A stretch of 64,000 nt of DNA from Oerskovia paurometabola. GTDB taxonomy: Bacteria > Actinomycetota > Actinomycetes > Actinomycetales > Cellulomonadaceae. The stretch spans positions 2,852,001 through 2,916,000 of the forward strand of contig NZ_JAFBBV010000001.1 in the NCBI RefSeq assembly GCF_016907365.1, in the 5' to 3' direction. Shown here piece by piece: positions 17,281 to 26,012 of the stretch; position 1 is the stretch's first letter; the number at the start of each line of letters is the position of its first letter. Made by a program: the position numbers and the translations under genes. Under the pieces are notes generated by a model. The model was not told where the DNA came from. It did no database searches and was given only the letters and a program-made list of their open reading frames with translations.

Positions 17281-18234
17281 GTGTTCCTCTTCGATTCCAT
17301 CCCCTGGCAAGCGGCCGTCATGTGGTTCGTGGTGCTCGCTGCCCTCGTGGGCCTCAACGAGCTCGTCCGCTGGTCCAAGACCGCCGCGATCGGCATCTTC
17401 GTCGTCCTGCCGGTCCTGCTGACGATCTTCGTCTGGCCCCACACCGCGGGGGCAGGGTCCTCGACCGGCACCTGGTTCCACTGGGTCAAGGTGTACTCGG
17501 CCCTCGCCGGGTGCATCGGCTTCATGCTCATCCGCTACAACAAGCGCGTCGGGGCGATGAAGTACGCCCTGCTTTTCCCCCCGGCGATCCTCGCGCTCAA
17601 CATCGCCGAGGCCGTGATCCGTGACTTCCAGGTCTACGGCATGGACGGCATGGTCGACGGCGTGTTCATGGTCGGCGGTTCGTGGAACATCATGAACGGC
17701 ATCGCGGGCATCCTGAACCTGCTGACGATCTGCGGCTGGGCCGGCATCTACATCACGCGCGACCGGTTCCGCGACATGGTCTGGCCCGACATGATGTGGT
17801 TCTGGATCATCGCGTACGACCTGTGGAACTTCGCGTACGTCTACAACTGCGTGGGCGACCACGCGTTCTACGCGGGCGCCGCGCTGCTCATCAGCTGCAC
17901 GATCCCGGCGTTCTTCCTGCGCAAGGGCGCCTGGCTCCAGCACCGTGCCCACACGCTCGCGTTCTGGATGATGTTCACGATGGCCGTGCCGACGTTCGTC
18001 TCGGACTCGTCGTTCGCCGTCGACTCCTCGCACGACCCCACGGCACTGTTCGTCGTGAGCCTGATCTCGCTGCTCGCCAACGTCGCGGTCGCCGTCTACC
18101 AGGTCAAGGTGATCGTGACCAAGCGCCGCAACCCGCTGCGCGACGAGCTCTTCACGGACCACAAGTCCTACCAGGAGCTCGCGAAGGACCGCCCGGCACC
18201 GGAGCTCGCGACCGCGGGCGCCACGACCGCCTGA
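17281..18234 (+). CDS. DUF5692-like multi-pass membrane protein
   Basis: This 317-aa integral membrane protein has about eight to nine hydrophobic segments and many Trp/Tyr residues. Recognisable stretches include SIPWQAAVMWFVVLA, RYNKRVGAMKYALLFPPAILALNIAEAVIRDFQV and PDMMWFWIIAYDLWNFAYVYNC. GTG 17281 follows AGGGAG. I place it in the DUF5692 family from memory of such sequences; no function is known. It follows a TetR gene and ends at a strong bidirectional terminator, so the two genes probably form one regulated unit. Confidence 0.72.
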   Translation: MFLFDSIPWQAAVMWFVVLAALVGLNELVRWSKTAAIGIFVVLPVLLTIFVWPHTAGAGSSTGTWFHWVKVYSALAGCIGFMLIRYNKRVGAMKYALLFPPAILALNIAEAVIRDFQVYGMDGMVDGVFMVGGSWNIMNGIAGILNLLTICGWAGIYITRDRFRDMVWPDMMWFWIIAYDLWNFAYVYNCVGDHAFYAGAALLISCTIPAFFLRKGAWLQHRAHTLAFWMMFTMAVPTFVSDSSFAVDSSHDPTALFVVSLISLLANVAVAVYQVKVIVTKRRNPLRDELFTDHKSYQELAKDRPAPELATAGATTA

Positions 18235-18246
18235 CGAGCCCGACCG

Positions 18247-18291
18247 CGACGAAGGGTCGCCCCGACACGGTGTCGGGGCGACCCTTCGTCG
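18247..18291. terminator. Strong bidirectional terminator
   Basis: A perfect 22-bp inverted repeat (18247-18268 with 18270-18291; arms begin CGACGAAGGGTCGCCCC) lies between the convergent DUF5692-like and MFS genes, 12 nt past one stop and 15 nt before the other. Confidence 0.92.
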
Positions 18292-18306
18292 CGTGTGCGG
18301 GTCCGG

Positions 18307-20022
18307 CTACCGCTCGGGTCGCGCCCCGGCGCGCACGCTCTCTCCCCGCCCGACGGCGTCGCTCGCCCCGGCGGCGTCGGTCACCAGGAGCTGGCCCTCG
18401 GCCAGGGACTCCGCGGCGATCTCGTGCTCGACCGAGGTCGCGAGCGGCTTCTCGTGGACGAAGCACAGGGCGATCGCCGCGATGATCGCGAGCGGCACCA
18501 TGTAGAGGAAGAGCGGCACGAGCGCCTCGTTGTAGGACTCGATCACGAGGGCGCGCACGCCGTCGGGCAGGGACTGCACCAGGTCCGGGGTGAGCGAGCC
18601 CGTCCCTCCCGCCGAGCCCGTGCCCTGCGGGAACTTCTCCGCGAGGAGCGTGGTCAGACGAGCGATGAAGACGCTGCCGACCACGGCCGAGCCCAGCGTG
18701 GCGCCGACCTGGCGGAAGTAGTTGTTGGCCGCGGTCGCGGTCCCGACCTCGCGCAGGGGGAACGAGTTCTGCACGATGAGCGTGAGAATCTGCATGCTGC
18801 TGCCCAGCCCGATCCCGATCACCCCGAGGAACACGCAGATCATCGGGGTCGGGGTGTCCGCCTCGACGGTCGAGAGCAGGGCCAGGCCCACGCCCAGGAT
18901 CAGCGACCCGACGATCGGGAGGACCTTGTACTTCCCGGTGCGCGAGACCATCTGCCCCGTGACGACCGAGGTGACGAGCAGCGAACCCATCATGGGGATC
19001 ATGAGCAGGCCCGCGACGGTCGCGCTGGCCCCGGTCGCCATCTGCAGGTAGGTCGGCATGTAGCCGATCGCGCCGAACATCGCGATGCCCGTCGCGAGGG
19101 CCGCGATGGTCGTGACCGTGAAGTTGCGGTCCGCGAACAGGTGCAGCGGGATGATCGGCTCGTCGGCGCGCCTCTCGACGAGCACGAACGCGACGGCCGC
19201 CACGACCGCGAGAGCGATCAGGCCGAGGATCGTCGCCGAGCCCCACGCGTACTGCGAGCCGCCCCACGTCCCGACCAGGACGAGCGCCGTGGTCGCGACG
19301 GCCATGAGGGCCATGCCGAGGTAGTCGTGGCGCACGCGCTCGGCGCTGCGAGCCTTCTTGGGCAGGTGCAGGAGGAAGATCGCGGCGAGCGCCGCGACGA
19401 CGCCCAGCGGGATGTTGATCCAGAAGACCCAGCGCCAGCCGGGACCCTCGGTGAACCAGCCGCCGAGCAGCGGGCCCGCGACCGAGGAGACCGCGAAGAC
19501 GGCACCCATGATGCCCATGTACTTGCCGCGCTCACGGGCGGGGATGACGTCGGCGATCGCGGCCTGAGACAGGATCATGAGCCCGCCGCCGCCGAGGCCC
19601 TGGACCGTGCGGCCCACGATGAGCAGGTTCATGTCGCCCGCGACGGCGCCGATGACCGAACCCGCCATGAACAGCAGGATCGCGGTCAGCAGCAAGGGCT
19701 TGCGCCCCAGGACGTCGGAGACCTTGCCGTAGATCGGCATGGTGATGGTCGAGGCCAGGATGAAGGCCGTGATGACCCAGCTCATGTGCTCGACCCCGTC
19801 GAGCTCGCCCACGATGGTGGGCAGCGCGCTCGACAGCACCGTCTGGTTGAGCGACGCGAGCAGCATCGTGACCATGAGGCCCAGGAAGAGCAGCACGATG
19901 CCCCGGTCCTTCGGGGTCGCTGCCGGGGCGTCCGGGGACGACGGTTGGGTGGGCGCGGCACCTCGGGTGGTCGTCGCGCCTCGGGTGGGTGCCGGCGTGC
20001 CGGCTCGGGGGGTGGTGGTCAT
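18307..20022 (-). CDS. DHA2-family MFS multidrug exporter
   Basis: This 571-aa, 14-helix drug:proton antiporter of the EmrB/QacA type has SSALPTIVGELDG in helix 1, the loop 2-3 motif YGKVSDVLGRKPLLL, and antiporter motif C in helix 5 (VSSVAGPLLGGWF). An Ala/Pro/Thr-rich cytoplasmic N-terminus of about 40 residues precedes helix 1. The ATG overlaps the stop of the upstream TetR gene (ATGA), so regulator and pump are cotranscribed and coupled. The substrate is unknown. Transcription ends at the 18247 hairpin. Confidence 0.92.
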   Translation of the reverse strand: MTTTPRAGTPAPTRGATTTRGAAPTQPSSPDAPAATPKDRGIVLLFLGLMVTMLLASLNQTVLSSALPTIVGELDGVEHMSWVITAFILASTITMPIYGKVSDVLGRKPLLLTAILLFMAGSVIGAVAGDMNLLIVGRTVQGLGGGGLMILSQAAIADVIPARERGKYMGIMGAVFAVSSVAGPLLGGWFTEGPGWRWVFWINIPLGVVAALAAIFLLHLPKKARSAERVRHDYLGMALMAVATTALVLVGTWGGSQYAWGSATILGLIALAVVAAVAFVLVERRADEPIIPLHLFADRNFTVTTIAALATGIAMFGAIGYMPTYLQMATGASATVAGLLMIPMMGSLLVTSVVTGQMVSRTGKYKVLPIVGSLILGVGLALLSTVEADTPTPMICVFLGVIGIGLGSSMQILTLIVQNSFPLREVGTATAANNYFRQVGATLGSAVVGSVFIARLTTLLAEKFPQGTGSAGGTGSLTPDLVQSLPDGVRALVIESYNEALVPLFLYMVPLAIIAAIALCFVHEKPLATSVEHEIAAESLAEGQLLVTDAAGASDAVGRGESVRAGARPER

Positions 20023-20660
20023 AGCGTGGCCTCGAAGACCTCTCGGAAGATGGTGATCGCTTCGCCGATGTCGGCCTCGGCGTCGGCGTCGCTCAGGGCG
20101 GTGCCGGGGTTGCGCGAGTACGCGAAGCGCATGATGGTGCCGGCGAGCATGAGGAGCGCTCGCGCGGTGTCGGGGCTGTCGGGCAGGCCCAGCGACGCGA
20201 GCTCGCTGAACCCCGTCCCGTCCTCGGCCCGGTCGGACAGCAGGTCGTTGACGAGCCCCTCGACCTGGGAGACGTAGCCCATGGCGTGCTTGCGCAGCTC
20301 GGGGTGCTCCCGCACGAGCGCCTTGCGCTCGGCGAACGGCACGCCGGGGTGGAGCGTCGAGCGCAGGATCGAGAGCAGGAACCGCACGACCCGTTCGAAC
20401 GCGGGCCCCTCGGTCTCGGCACGGAAGGCCGCGAGCGCCTCGTCGGAGACGGTCGGGGGCACGAGCCCCAGGATCGCCTCCTCCTTGGTCGTGAAGTAGT
20501 TGAAGAAGGTCCGCGGCGAGACTCCCGCCGCGGCGGCGATCTCCTCGACGGTCGCATGGTGGAGCCCCTTCTCGCGGACCAGTGCGGCGGCCGCCTGGTG
20601 GATCGTGAGCCAGGTCTCGGCGCGCTTGCGTTCGCGGAGGGACGTCGGTGCGGTCTGCAT
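20019..20660 (-). CDS. TetR-family repressor of the MFS exporter
   Basis: This 213-aa protein has an N-terminal helix-turn-helix region: RERKRAETWLTIHQAAAALV, then TVEEIAAAAGVSPRTFFNYFTTKEEA. ATG 20660 is chosen; an upstream in-frame ATG (20702) would place an odd Cys-rich peptide in front and run through the TGCA operator array. It is the first gene of a two-gene operon with the pump. Induction would be by a pump substrate, as in related systems. Confidence 0.9.
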   Translation of the reverse strand: MQTAPTSLRERKRAETWLTIHQAAAALVREKGLHHATVEEIAAAAGVSPRTFFNYFTTKEEAILGLVPPTVSDEALAAFRAETEGPAFERVVRFLLSILRSTLHPGVPFAERKALVREHPELRKHAMGYVSQVEGLVNDLLSDRAEDGTGFSELASLGLPDSPDTARALLMLAGTIMRFAYSRNPGTALSDADAEADIGEAITIFREVFEATL

Positions 20661-20701
20661 GACTGCACTGTATGCACGACTGCAAAGATTGCACAACTGC
20701 A
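20656..20701. promoter_or_regulatory. Six-fold TGCA operator array at the TetR gene
   Basis: TGCA occurs at 20656, 20664, 20673, 20681, 20690 and 20698, with alternating 8/9-nt steps. It amounts to nearly three copies of a 17-bp unit TGCAYRACTGCANNNNN (each half a TGCA-N4-TGCA palindrome). The array covers the TetR start codon and the region shared with the divergent ligD promoter. Cooperative binding by the TetR protein is inferred. Confidence 0.65.
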
Positions 20702-20768
20702 CGTTTAGCTCCTACGGCTCTCGCCGCCCCGCCGAGCGCAACCACCCGCCCCGGGCAACCATGGACCC

Positions 20769-23405
20769 ATGGCCACCTCGACGGCGCAGACCGTGAGCGT
20801 CGGCGGTCACCGCCTCAAGCTCACCAACCTGGACAAGGTCCTCTACCCGGCCACGGGCACGACCAAGGGGGAGGTCCTGGCCTACCTCGCGGCGGTCGCG
20901 GACGTCCTGCTCCCCCACGCCTCGAACCGCCCTGCCACGCGCAAGCGCTGGCCCAACGGTGTCGAGGGACCCGTGTTCTTCCAGAAGAACCTCGACGCCG
21001 GCACGCCCACGTGGGTCCGGCGGCGCACGATCCAGCACAAGGACCACGCGAACGAGTACCCGCTCGTCAACGACCTCGCGACGCTCACGTGGCTCGGGCA
21101 GGTCGCCGCCCTGGAGATCCACGTGCCGCAGTGGCAGTTCGGGCGGACGGGCGTCCAGAAGAACCCCGACCGGCTCGTCCTCGACCTCGATCCCGGCGAG
21201 GGCGCGGGTCTGCCCGAGTGCGCCGAGGTCGCGCGCCTGGCCCGCGACGTCCTGCGCGGCATGGGCCTGGACCCCATGCCCGTGACGAGCGGGTCCAAGG
21301 GCATCCACCTGTACGCCGCGCTCGACGGCCACCAGACCACGGACGAGGTGAGCGCGGTCGCGCACGAGCTCGCCCGCTACCTCGAGGCCGAGCACCCCGA
21401 CCTCGTGGTGAGCGACATGAAGAAGGCGCTGCGCGGCGGCAAGGTGCTCGTCGACTGGAGCCAGAACAACGGCAACAAGACCACCATCGCGCCCTACTCG
21501 CTGCGTGGCCGTGCCCACCCGACCGTCGCGGCCCCGCGCACGTGGGACGAGCTCGACGACCCCGACCTCGCGCACCTCGACAAGGACCAGGTCGTGGAGC
21601 GCGTCCAGAGCATGGGCGACCCGCTCGCGGCCCTCACCGCGGGCCACCTGGCCTCGCTCGAACCCACGCCCGAGCGCATGGCGACGTTCGCGCGCAGGGG
21701 CGCGGCGCCGTCGGGCGGCGGGAGCACGGACGACGGCGGGCGCGACACCGCACCGGGAGACGCACCCCGGCGCGACCGCCTCGAGACCTACCGCGCCAAG
21801 CGCGACGCCTCCCGGACGCCCGAGCCGGTCCCGGGATCGGGAGAGCCGCCCGACGAGTCACCAACGGGGAACTCCTTCGTCATCCAGGAGCACCACGCGC
21901 GCCGCCTGCACTGGGACTTCCGCCTGGAGCACGACGGCGTGCTCGTGAGCTGGGCCCTGCCGCGCGGAGAGCCGACCGACACGAAGCAGAACCACCTCGC
22001 GGTCCAGACCGAGGACCACCCGCTCGCGTACGGATCGTTCGAGGGGACCATCCCGGCGGGCGAGTACGGCGGTGGCGAGGTGACCATCTGGGACGCTGGC
22101 ACGTACGAGCTCGAGAAGTGGCGCGACGACGAGGAGGTCATCGTCACGCTGCACGGCGAGCAGCACGGGACGCGGCGGCTCGCACTCATCCACACGGGGG
22201 GTCATCAGCAGCACGGCTCCTCCGGCACATCAGGCAGAGCCGAGGAGAACAACTGGCTCATCCACCTCATGGCCCCGCGCGACGAGGGGCGGGCGCCGCA
22301 GCGCGCGACACAGCACGCCTCGCCCCGCGGCAAGGCGAGGGCGCAGCACCCGAGCGAGCCCGACGACGAGCCCGCGGGCACCGCTCTCCCCCGCCCGATG
22401 CTCGCGACCGCCGGGACGGTCGAGACCCTCACGGCAGAGGGCGACCCCGACGACTGGGCCTACGAGATGAAGTGGGACGGCTTCCGGGTGGTCGCGCAGG
22501 TCACCGACGGTGCCGTGGCACCCGGCGCGCCCGGCGGCACCTCCGCCCCGACCGTCCGCCTCGTGAGCCGCAGCGGCAAGGACATGACCGCGACGTACCC
22601 CGAGCTCGCGGACCTCGCGTCCTGCGTCGCCGCCGAGGACCTGCCCGTCGTCGTGGACGGCGAGATCGTGGCGCTCGACGCACGCGGTCGCCCGAGCTTC
22701 CGACGGCTCCAGCAGCGCGCGAACCTCACCAGGGCGGGGGACGTCGCGGCGGCGCGGGCGAAGGTCGGGGTCGAGCTCATGCTGTTCGACGTCCTGTCCG
22801 TCGGCGGTCGCTCGCTCGTCCGGCGCACCTACGACGAGCGCCGCGAGATCCTCGAGGACCTGGTCGCCCAGTCCTCGACGGTGCACGTGCCGCCCGCGTT
22901 CGACGGCGACCTCGCGGGGGCGGTCGCGACGAGCAGGCAGCTCGCCCTCGAGGGCGTGGTGGCCAAGCGCCGCACGAGCACGTACACGGCCGGGCGGCGC
23001 TCGCGGAGCTGGATCAAGGTCAAGCACTCGCACTCCCAGGAGGTCGTGGTGGTCGGCTGGCGCCCGGGGCACGGGGACAGGTCGCACCTGGTCGGCTCGC
23101 TGCTGCTCGCGGTGCCCGACGACGAGGGTCTGCGCTACGTGGGCCGCGTCGGGTCGGGCTTCACCGAGAAGGAGCGGCGCGACCTCGTGACGCGGCTCGG
23201 GCGGATCGAGCGGGTCACGAACCCGGCCCTCGACGTCCCGACGGCGGACGCCTCGGACGCCCGCTGGGTCACGCCGCACCTGGTCGGCGAGGTCGACTAC
23301 GCGGACTGGACGAGCGCCCCCGACGGCGACGGCAAGCTGCGGCACGCGGTGTGGCGCGGCTGGCGTCCCGACAAGTCTCCCGAGGACGTGCGCCGGGAGG
23401 GCTGA
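20769..23405 (+). CDS. ligD: ATP-dependent DNA ligase LigD (polymerase-phosphoesterase-ligase)
   Basis: This 878-aa three-domain end-joining enzyme is in mycobacterial order. The polymerase/primase domain (about 1-295) has catalytic LDLDPGEG. The 3'-phosphoesterase domain (about 370-530) has HHARRLHWDFRLEHDG and AGEYGGGEVTIWDAG. The ATP-dependent ligase domain (about 545-870) has the adenylated Lys568 in YEMKWDGFR and the motif V-like SWIKVKH. It fills in, trims and seals ends held by Ku. It is divergent from the TetR/MFS operon with 108 nt between starts, a region that includes the TGCA array. Confidence 0.95.
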   Translation: MATSTAQTVSVGGHRLKLTNLDKVLYPATGTTKGEVLAYLAAVADVLLPHASNRPATRKRWPNGVEGPVFFQKNLDAGTPTWVRRRTIQHKDHANEYPLVNDLATLTWLGQVAALEIHVPQWQFGRTGVQKNPDRLVLDLDPGEGAGLPECAEVARLARDVLRGMGLDPMPVTSGSKGIHLYAALDGHQTTDEVSAVAHELARYLEAEHPDLVVSDMKKALRGGKVLVDWSQNNGNKTTIAPYSLRGRAHPTVAAPRTWDELDDPDLAHLDKDQVVERVQSMGDPLAALTAGHLASLEPTPERMATFARRGAAPSGGGSTDDGGRDTAPGDAPRRDRLETYRAKRDASRTPEPVPGSGEPPDESPTGNSFVIQEHHARRLHWDFRLEHDGVLVSWALPRGEPTDTKQNHLAVQTEDHPLAYGSFEGTIPAGEYGGGEVTIWDAGTYELEKWRDDEEVIVTLHGEQHGTRRLALIHTGGHQQHGSSGTSGRAEENNWLIHLMAPRDEGRAPQRATQHASPRGKARAQHPSEPDDEPAGTALPRPMLATAGTVETLTAEGDPDDWAYEMKWDGFRVVAQVTDGAVAPGAPGGTSAPTVRLVSRSGKDMTATYPELADLASCVAAEDLPVVVDGEIVALDARGRPSFRRLQQRANLTRAGDVAAARAKVGVELMLFDVLSVGGRSLVRRTYDERREILEDLVAQSSTVHVPPAFDGDLAGAVATSRQLALEGVVAKRRTSTYTAGRRSRSWIKVKHSHSQEVVVVGWRPGHGDRSHLVGSLLLAVPDDEGLRYVGRVGSGFTEKERRDLVTRLGRIERVTNPALDVPTADASDARWVTPHLVGEVDYADWTSAPDGDGKLRHAVWRGWRPDKSPEDVRREG

Positions 23406-23409
23406 TCTC

Positions 23410-24069
23410 TCAGCCTCGCGCCGGGCCCTGGGCGGCGCGCCGGGCGCGCGCGGCGTCGCGGCTGGTCTGCACGTGCCCGACGGCGAGGCGCGCCGCCTCC
23501 TGCCCGTCACCCGCGCGGATCGCGGCCAGGAGCCCGCGGTGCTCGTCGACCATCTCCTCGAGGTCGAGGTGCTGCCCGAGGAGCCAGCGCAGGCGGCTCG
23601 CGGTGATCGCGCCGATCTCGTCGAGGAGCGGGCTCGCGGCGGTCGTCGCGACGAGCTCGTGGAAGTCGGCGCCCGCACGGTGGGCGGCCTTCGCGTCGTG
23701 GTCGCGCGCGGCCCGGGCCTCGCGGTCGAGGACGGCCTCGAGCGCGGCGACCTCGTCGGGGGTCCGACGTTCGGCCGCGAGGCGGAAGGTCAGGGTCTCG
23801 AGCGCGGAGCGCACCTCGATGAGGTCGTCGACGTCGGCGTCGGTGAAGGTCCGCACGACGGCCCACGTCCGGGGGCGCGGGGTCACGAGCCCCTCGGCGA
23901 TGAGCGCCTTGAGGGCGTCGCGGACGGGGACGCGACTCACGCCGAGCTCGGCCGCGAGGTCGCGCTCGACGAGCCGGTCGCCCGGCGTGCGGTCGCCGTC
24001 GATGATCTGCTCGCGCACGATCCGGGCGACACGGTCCGCCTCGGGCTCGAACGGCTGGTCTGCGCTCAT
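23410..24069 (-). CDS. GntR/FCD-family regulator of the adjacent amidohydrolase
   Basis: This 219-aa regulator has a GntR winged helix (about residues 10-75; PGDRLVERDLAAELGVSRVPVRDALKAL) and an FCD ligand domain (about 80-205) with candidate metal-binding His/Asp residues. It is divergent from the amidohydrolase gene, with a perfect 14-bp palindrome 31 nt upstream of its start. This suggests it represses both itself and the amidohydrolase until substrate appears. It converges on ligD with 4 nt between stops. Confidence 0.88.
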   Translation of the reverse strand: MSADQPFEPEADRVARIVREQIIDGDRTPGDRLVERDLAAELGVSRVPVRDALKALIAEGLVTPRPRTWAVVRTFTDADVDDLIEVRSALETLTFRLAAERRTPDEVAALEAVLDREARAARDHDAKAAHRAGADFHELVATTAASPLLDEIGAITASRLRWLLGQHLDLEEMVDEHRGLLAAIRAGDGQEAARLAVGHVQTSRDAARARRAAQGPARG

Positions 24070-24099
24070 GCGTCCATCCTCCCGGAAGCCCCGGCGAGA

Positions 24100-24113
24100 A
24101 ATGGTATACCATT
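24100..24113. promoter_or_regulatory. Operator palindrome AATGGTATACCATT
   Basis: This perfect 14-bp palindrome sits midway between the divergent GntR and amidohydrolase genes. Its TGGTATACCA core resembles operators of FCD-type GntR proteins, so it is the likely binding site of the adjacent regulator. Confidence 0.7.
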
Positions 24114-24184
24114 CACACCAGTATGGACCCCTGGGGGTGGGCCCTGCACCAGGCCAGACAGCACCACCGGAAGAAGGACCTCAG

Positions 24185-25420
24185 ATGCCGCCGTTCCCCA
24201 GCTCTCCCCAGGTCGCCGTGTCGGTGCTGCGCAACGTCAGGCCATGGGGCGCCGACCCCGTCGACCTCCACGTCGCGGACGGGCACATCACCCGGGTGAC
24301 GCCGCACTCCCCCGCGGAGGCTGCGCCGTCGGGCAGCGTGCCTGCCCCGGGCGAGATCGACGGGCGCGGCCTCCTGGCCCTGCCCGGGTTCGTCAACGCG
24401 CACGCGCACGTCGACAAGAGCTGGTGGGGCAAGCCGTGGGTCAGCTACGGCGGCGAAGCCACCACGCAGGGACGCATCGCGCACGAGCGCGAGCACCGCG
24501 ACGAGCTCGGCATCCCCGGGGTCGACGTCACGGTCGCGGTCCTGCGCGAGTTCCTGCGCCACGGCACGACGGCGATCCGCACCCACGTCGACGTCGACCT
24601 CGGCCTCGGGCTGCGCGGCATCGACGTGGTCCGCGAGTCCCTGTTCGTCCTCGGCGGCACGGTCGACGCCGAGATCGTCGCGTTCCCCCAGGACGGCGTC
24701 CTGCGCCGGCCCGGCGTGCTCGAGCTGCTCGACGCCGCAGCGGCCGCCGGGGCCGAGCACATCGGCGGGCTCGACCCCGCCTCGATCGACCGCGACCCGG
24801 TGACGCAGCTCGACGGGCTGTTCGAGATCGCCGAGCGGCGCGGCGTCGGGGTCGACGTCCACCTGCACGACGGCGGCGAGCTGGGCGCGTTCCAGATCGA
24901 GCTCATGATCGAGCGCACGATCCGCGCGGGCCTGCAGGGCAAGGTCAACGTGGCGCACGGGTTCGCGGTCGGGCAGCTCCCCCCCACGCGCATGGCCGAC
25001 CTCGTCGAGGCCATGGGCGACGCGGGCATCAGCATGACGACCGTCGCCCCGATCGGCGCCACCCCGCTCCCCCTCGACCTGCTGCGCGAGCACGGCGTCA
25101 AGGTCGGTCTGGGCACCGACGGCATCCGCGACCTGTGGGCGCCGTACGGCACGGGCGACCTGCTGGCGCTCACGACCCGCCTGTCCCAGCTCGCGCGCTT
25201 CCGCCACGACGAGGACATCGTGCGCGCCGCCCGGCTCGCGACGAGCGACGCCGCGCCCTTCGTGGGACGCCGGGTGCACGACCTCGTCGAGGGTGCGCGC
25301 GCCGACGTCGTGCTGGTCGACGCCGAGAACACCATGGACGCCGTGGTCCGGGCACCGGCCCGCGCGCTCGTGGTCGCGGGCGGCCAGGTCGTGGCCCGCG
25401 ACGGCGAGGTCCTGGTCTGA
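24185..25420 (+). CDS. Cytosine deaminase-like amidohydrolase
   Basis: This 411-aa metal-dependent hydrolase of the amidohydrolase superfamily has HAHVDKSWWG (first metal HxH), RTHVDVD, DVHLHDGGELGAFQIEL, NVAHGFA and GLGTDGIRDLWAPYG (catalytic Asp), with flanking beta-sandwich strands at both termini. This motif set is typical of the cytosine/isoguanine deaminase-like branch. The substrate is probably a cyclic amidine or amide. ATG 24185 has AAGGA about 10 nt upstream. Regulation by the divergent GntR protein is likely. Confidence 0.85.
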   Translation: MPPFPSSPQVAVSVLRNVRPWGADPVDLHVADGHITRVTPHSPAEAAPSGSVPAPGEIDGRGLLALPGFVNAHAHVDKSWWGKPWVSYGGEATTQGRIAHEREHRDELGIPGVDVTVAVLREFLRHGTTAIRTHVDVDLGLGLRGIDVVRESLFVLGGTVDAEIVAFPQDGVLRRPGVLELLDAAAAAGAEHIGGLDPASIDRDPVTQLDGLFEIAERRGVGVDVHLHDGGELGAFQIELMIERTIRAGLQGKVNVAHGFAVGQLPPTRMADLVEAMGDAGISMTTVAPIGATPLPLDLLREHGVKVGLGTDGIRDLWAPYGTGDLLALTTRLSQLARFRHDEDIVRAARLATSDAAPFVGRRVHDLVEGARADVVLVDAENTMDAVVRAPARALVVAGGQVVARDGEVLV

Positions 25421-25449
25421 CCCCTCCGCCGACGCGAGGTCGGCGAGCG

Positions 25450-25477
25450 CCGATGAGTTCTCCGAGGACCGCCGGTC
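25450..25477 (+). promoter_or_regulatory. Shared bipartite promoter motif, copy 2
   Basis: CCGATGAGTTC (25450-25460), 10 nt, GCCGGTC (25471-25477), 61 nt before the VOC gene at 25539. It is identical in both blocks and in spacing to the copies at 13543-13570 and 32756-32783. Confidence 0.6.
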
Positions 25478-25538
25478 TACCCGACGACACCCGTCCTCGC
25501 CGCGGAGCACCGCGGCGGCACGTCCGAAGGAGCACGTC

Positions 25539-25946
25539 ATGACCGGAACCCAGATCTTCGTCAACCTGCCCGTGGCCGACCTCGACAGGTCAAAGGCGTT
25601 CTACACGCAGCTCGGGTTCTCGATCAACGAGCAGTTCACCGACGAGAACGCGTCGTGCGTCGTCATCAGCGACACGATCTACGTCATGCTCCTGACGCAC
25701 GACTTCTTCCGCCGGTTCACGTCGAAGGACATCGTCGACGCCCAGAGTGCGACCGAGACCATCAACGCGATCAGCGCCGAGTCCCGCCCGGGCGTCGACG
25801 AGCTCGCCGACCGGGCGCTCGCCGCGGGCGGGTCGCAGACCAACCCGCCCCAGGACGAGGGCTTCATGTACTCGCGCAGCTTCTCCGACCTCGACGGGCA
25901 CCTGTGGGAGGTCATGTACATGGACCCGAGCGCGATCGAGGGCTGA
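25539..25946 (+). CDS. VOC-family glyoxalase-like protein
   Basis: This 135-aa VOC fold protein has FVNLPVADLDRSKAFYTQLGF, then the central ISDTIYVMLLTHDFFRRF and the C-terminal FSDLDGHLWEVMYMDP, which carries the usual terminal metal-ligand Glu. AAGGAG precedes the ATG. It is a single gene with its own ECF-like promoter motif and a hairpin terminator. Substrate unknown; relatives include fosfomycin/bleomycin-resistance-like and dioxygenase-like proteins. Confidence 0.88.
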   Translation: MTGTQIFVNLPVADLDRSKAFYTQLGFSINEQFTDENASCVVISDTIYVMLLTHDFFRRFTSKDIVDAQSATETINAISAESRPGVDELADRALAAGGSQTNPPQDEGFMYSRSFSDLDGHLWEVMYMDPSAIEG

Positions 25947-25961
25947 CCTGCCGGGACACGA

Positions 25962-26001
25962 CGGGCGGCGGTGCCGGGGAATGCCTCGGCGCCGCCGCCC
26001 G
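25962..26001. terminator. Terminator after the VOC gene
   Basis: CGGGCGGCGG (25962-25971) pairs with CCGCCGCCCG (25992-26001), with an inner GCC/GGC pair, 15 nt after the stop codon. Confidence 0.8.
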
Positions 26002-26012
26002 TTGCCGCCTTC

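Noticed and set aside
18295..20277. 660-codon open frame on the plus strand opposite the MFS exporter
   Set aside because: Its translation is a string of Arg/Asp/His/Gly-rich residues typical of antisense frames in high-GC DNA. The minus strand encodes a clear 14-helix exporter.
20672..24184. Very long upstream extension of the amidohydrolase frame across ligD
   Set aside because: It is Arg/Pro-rich noise overlapping the well-supported ligD gene. The amidohydrolase family N-terminus begins at ATG 24185.
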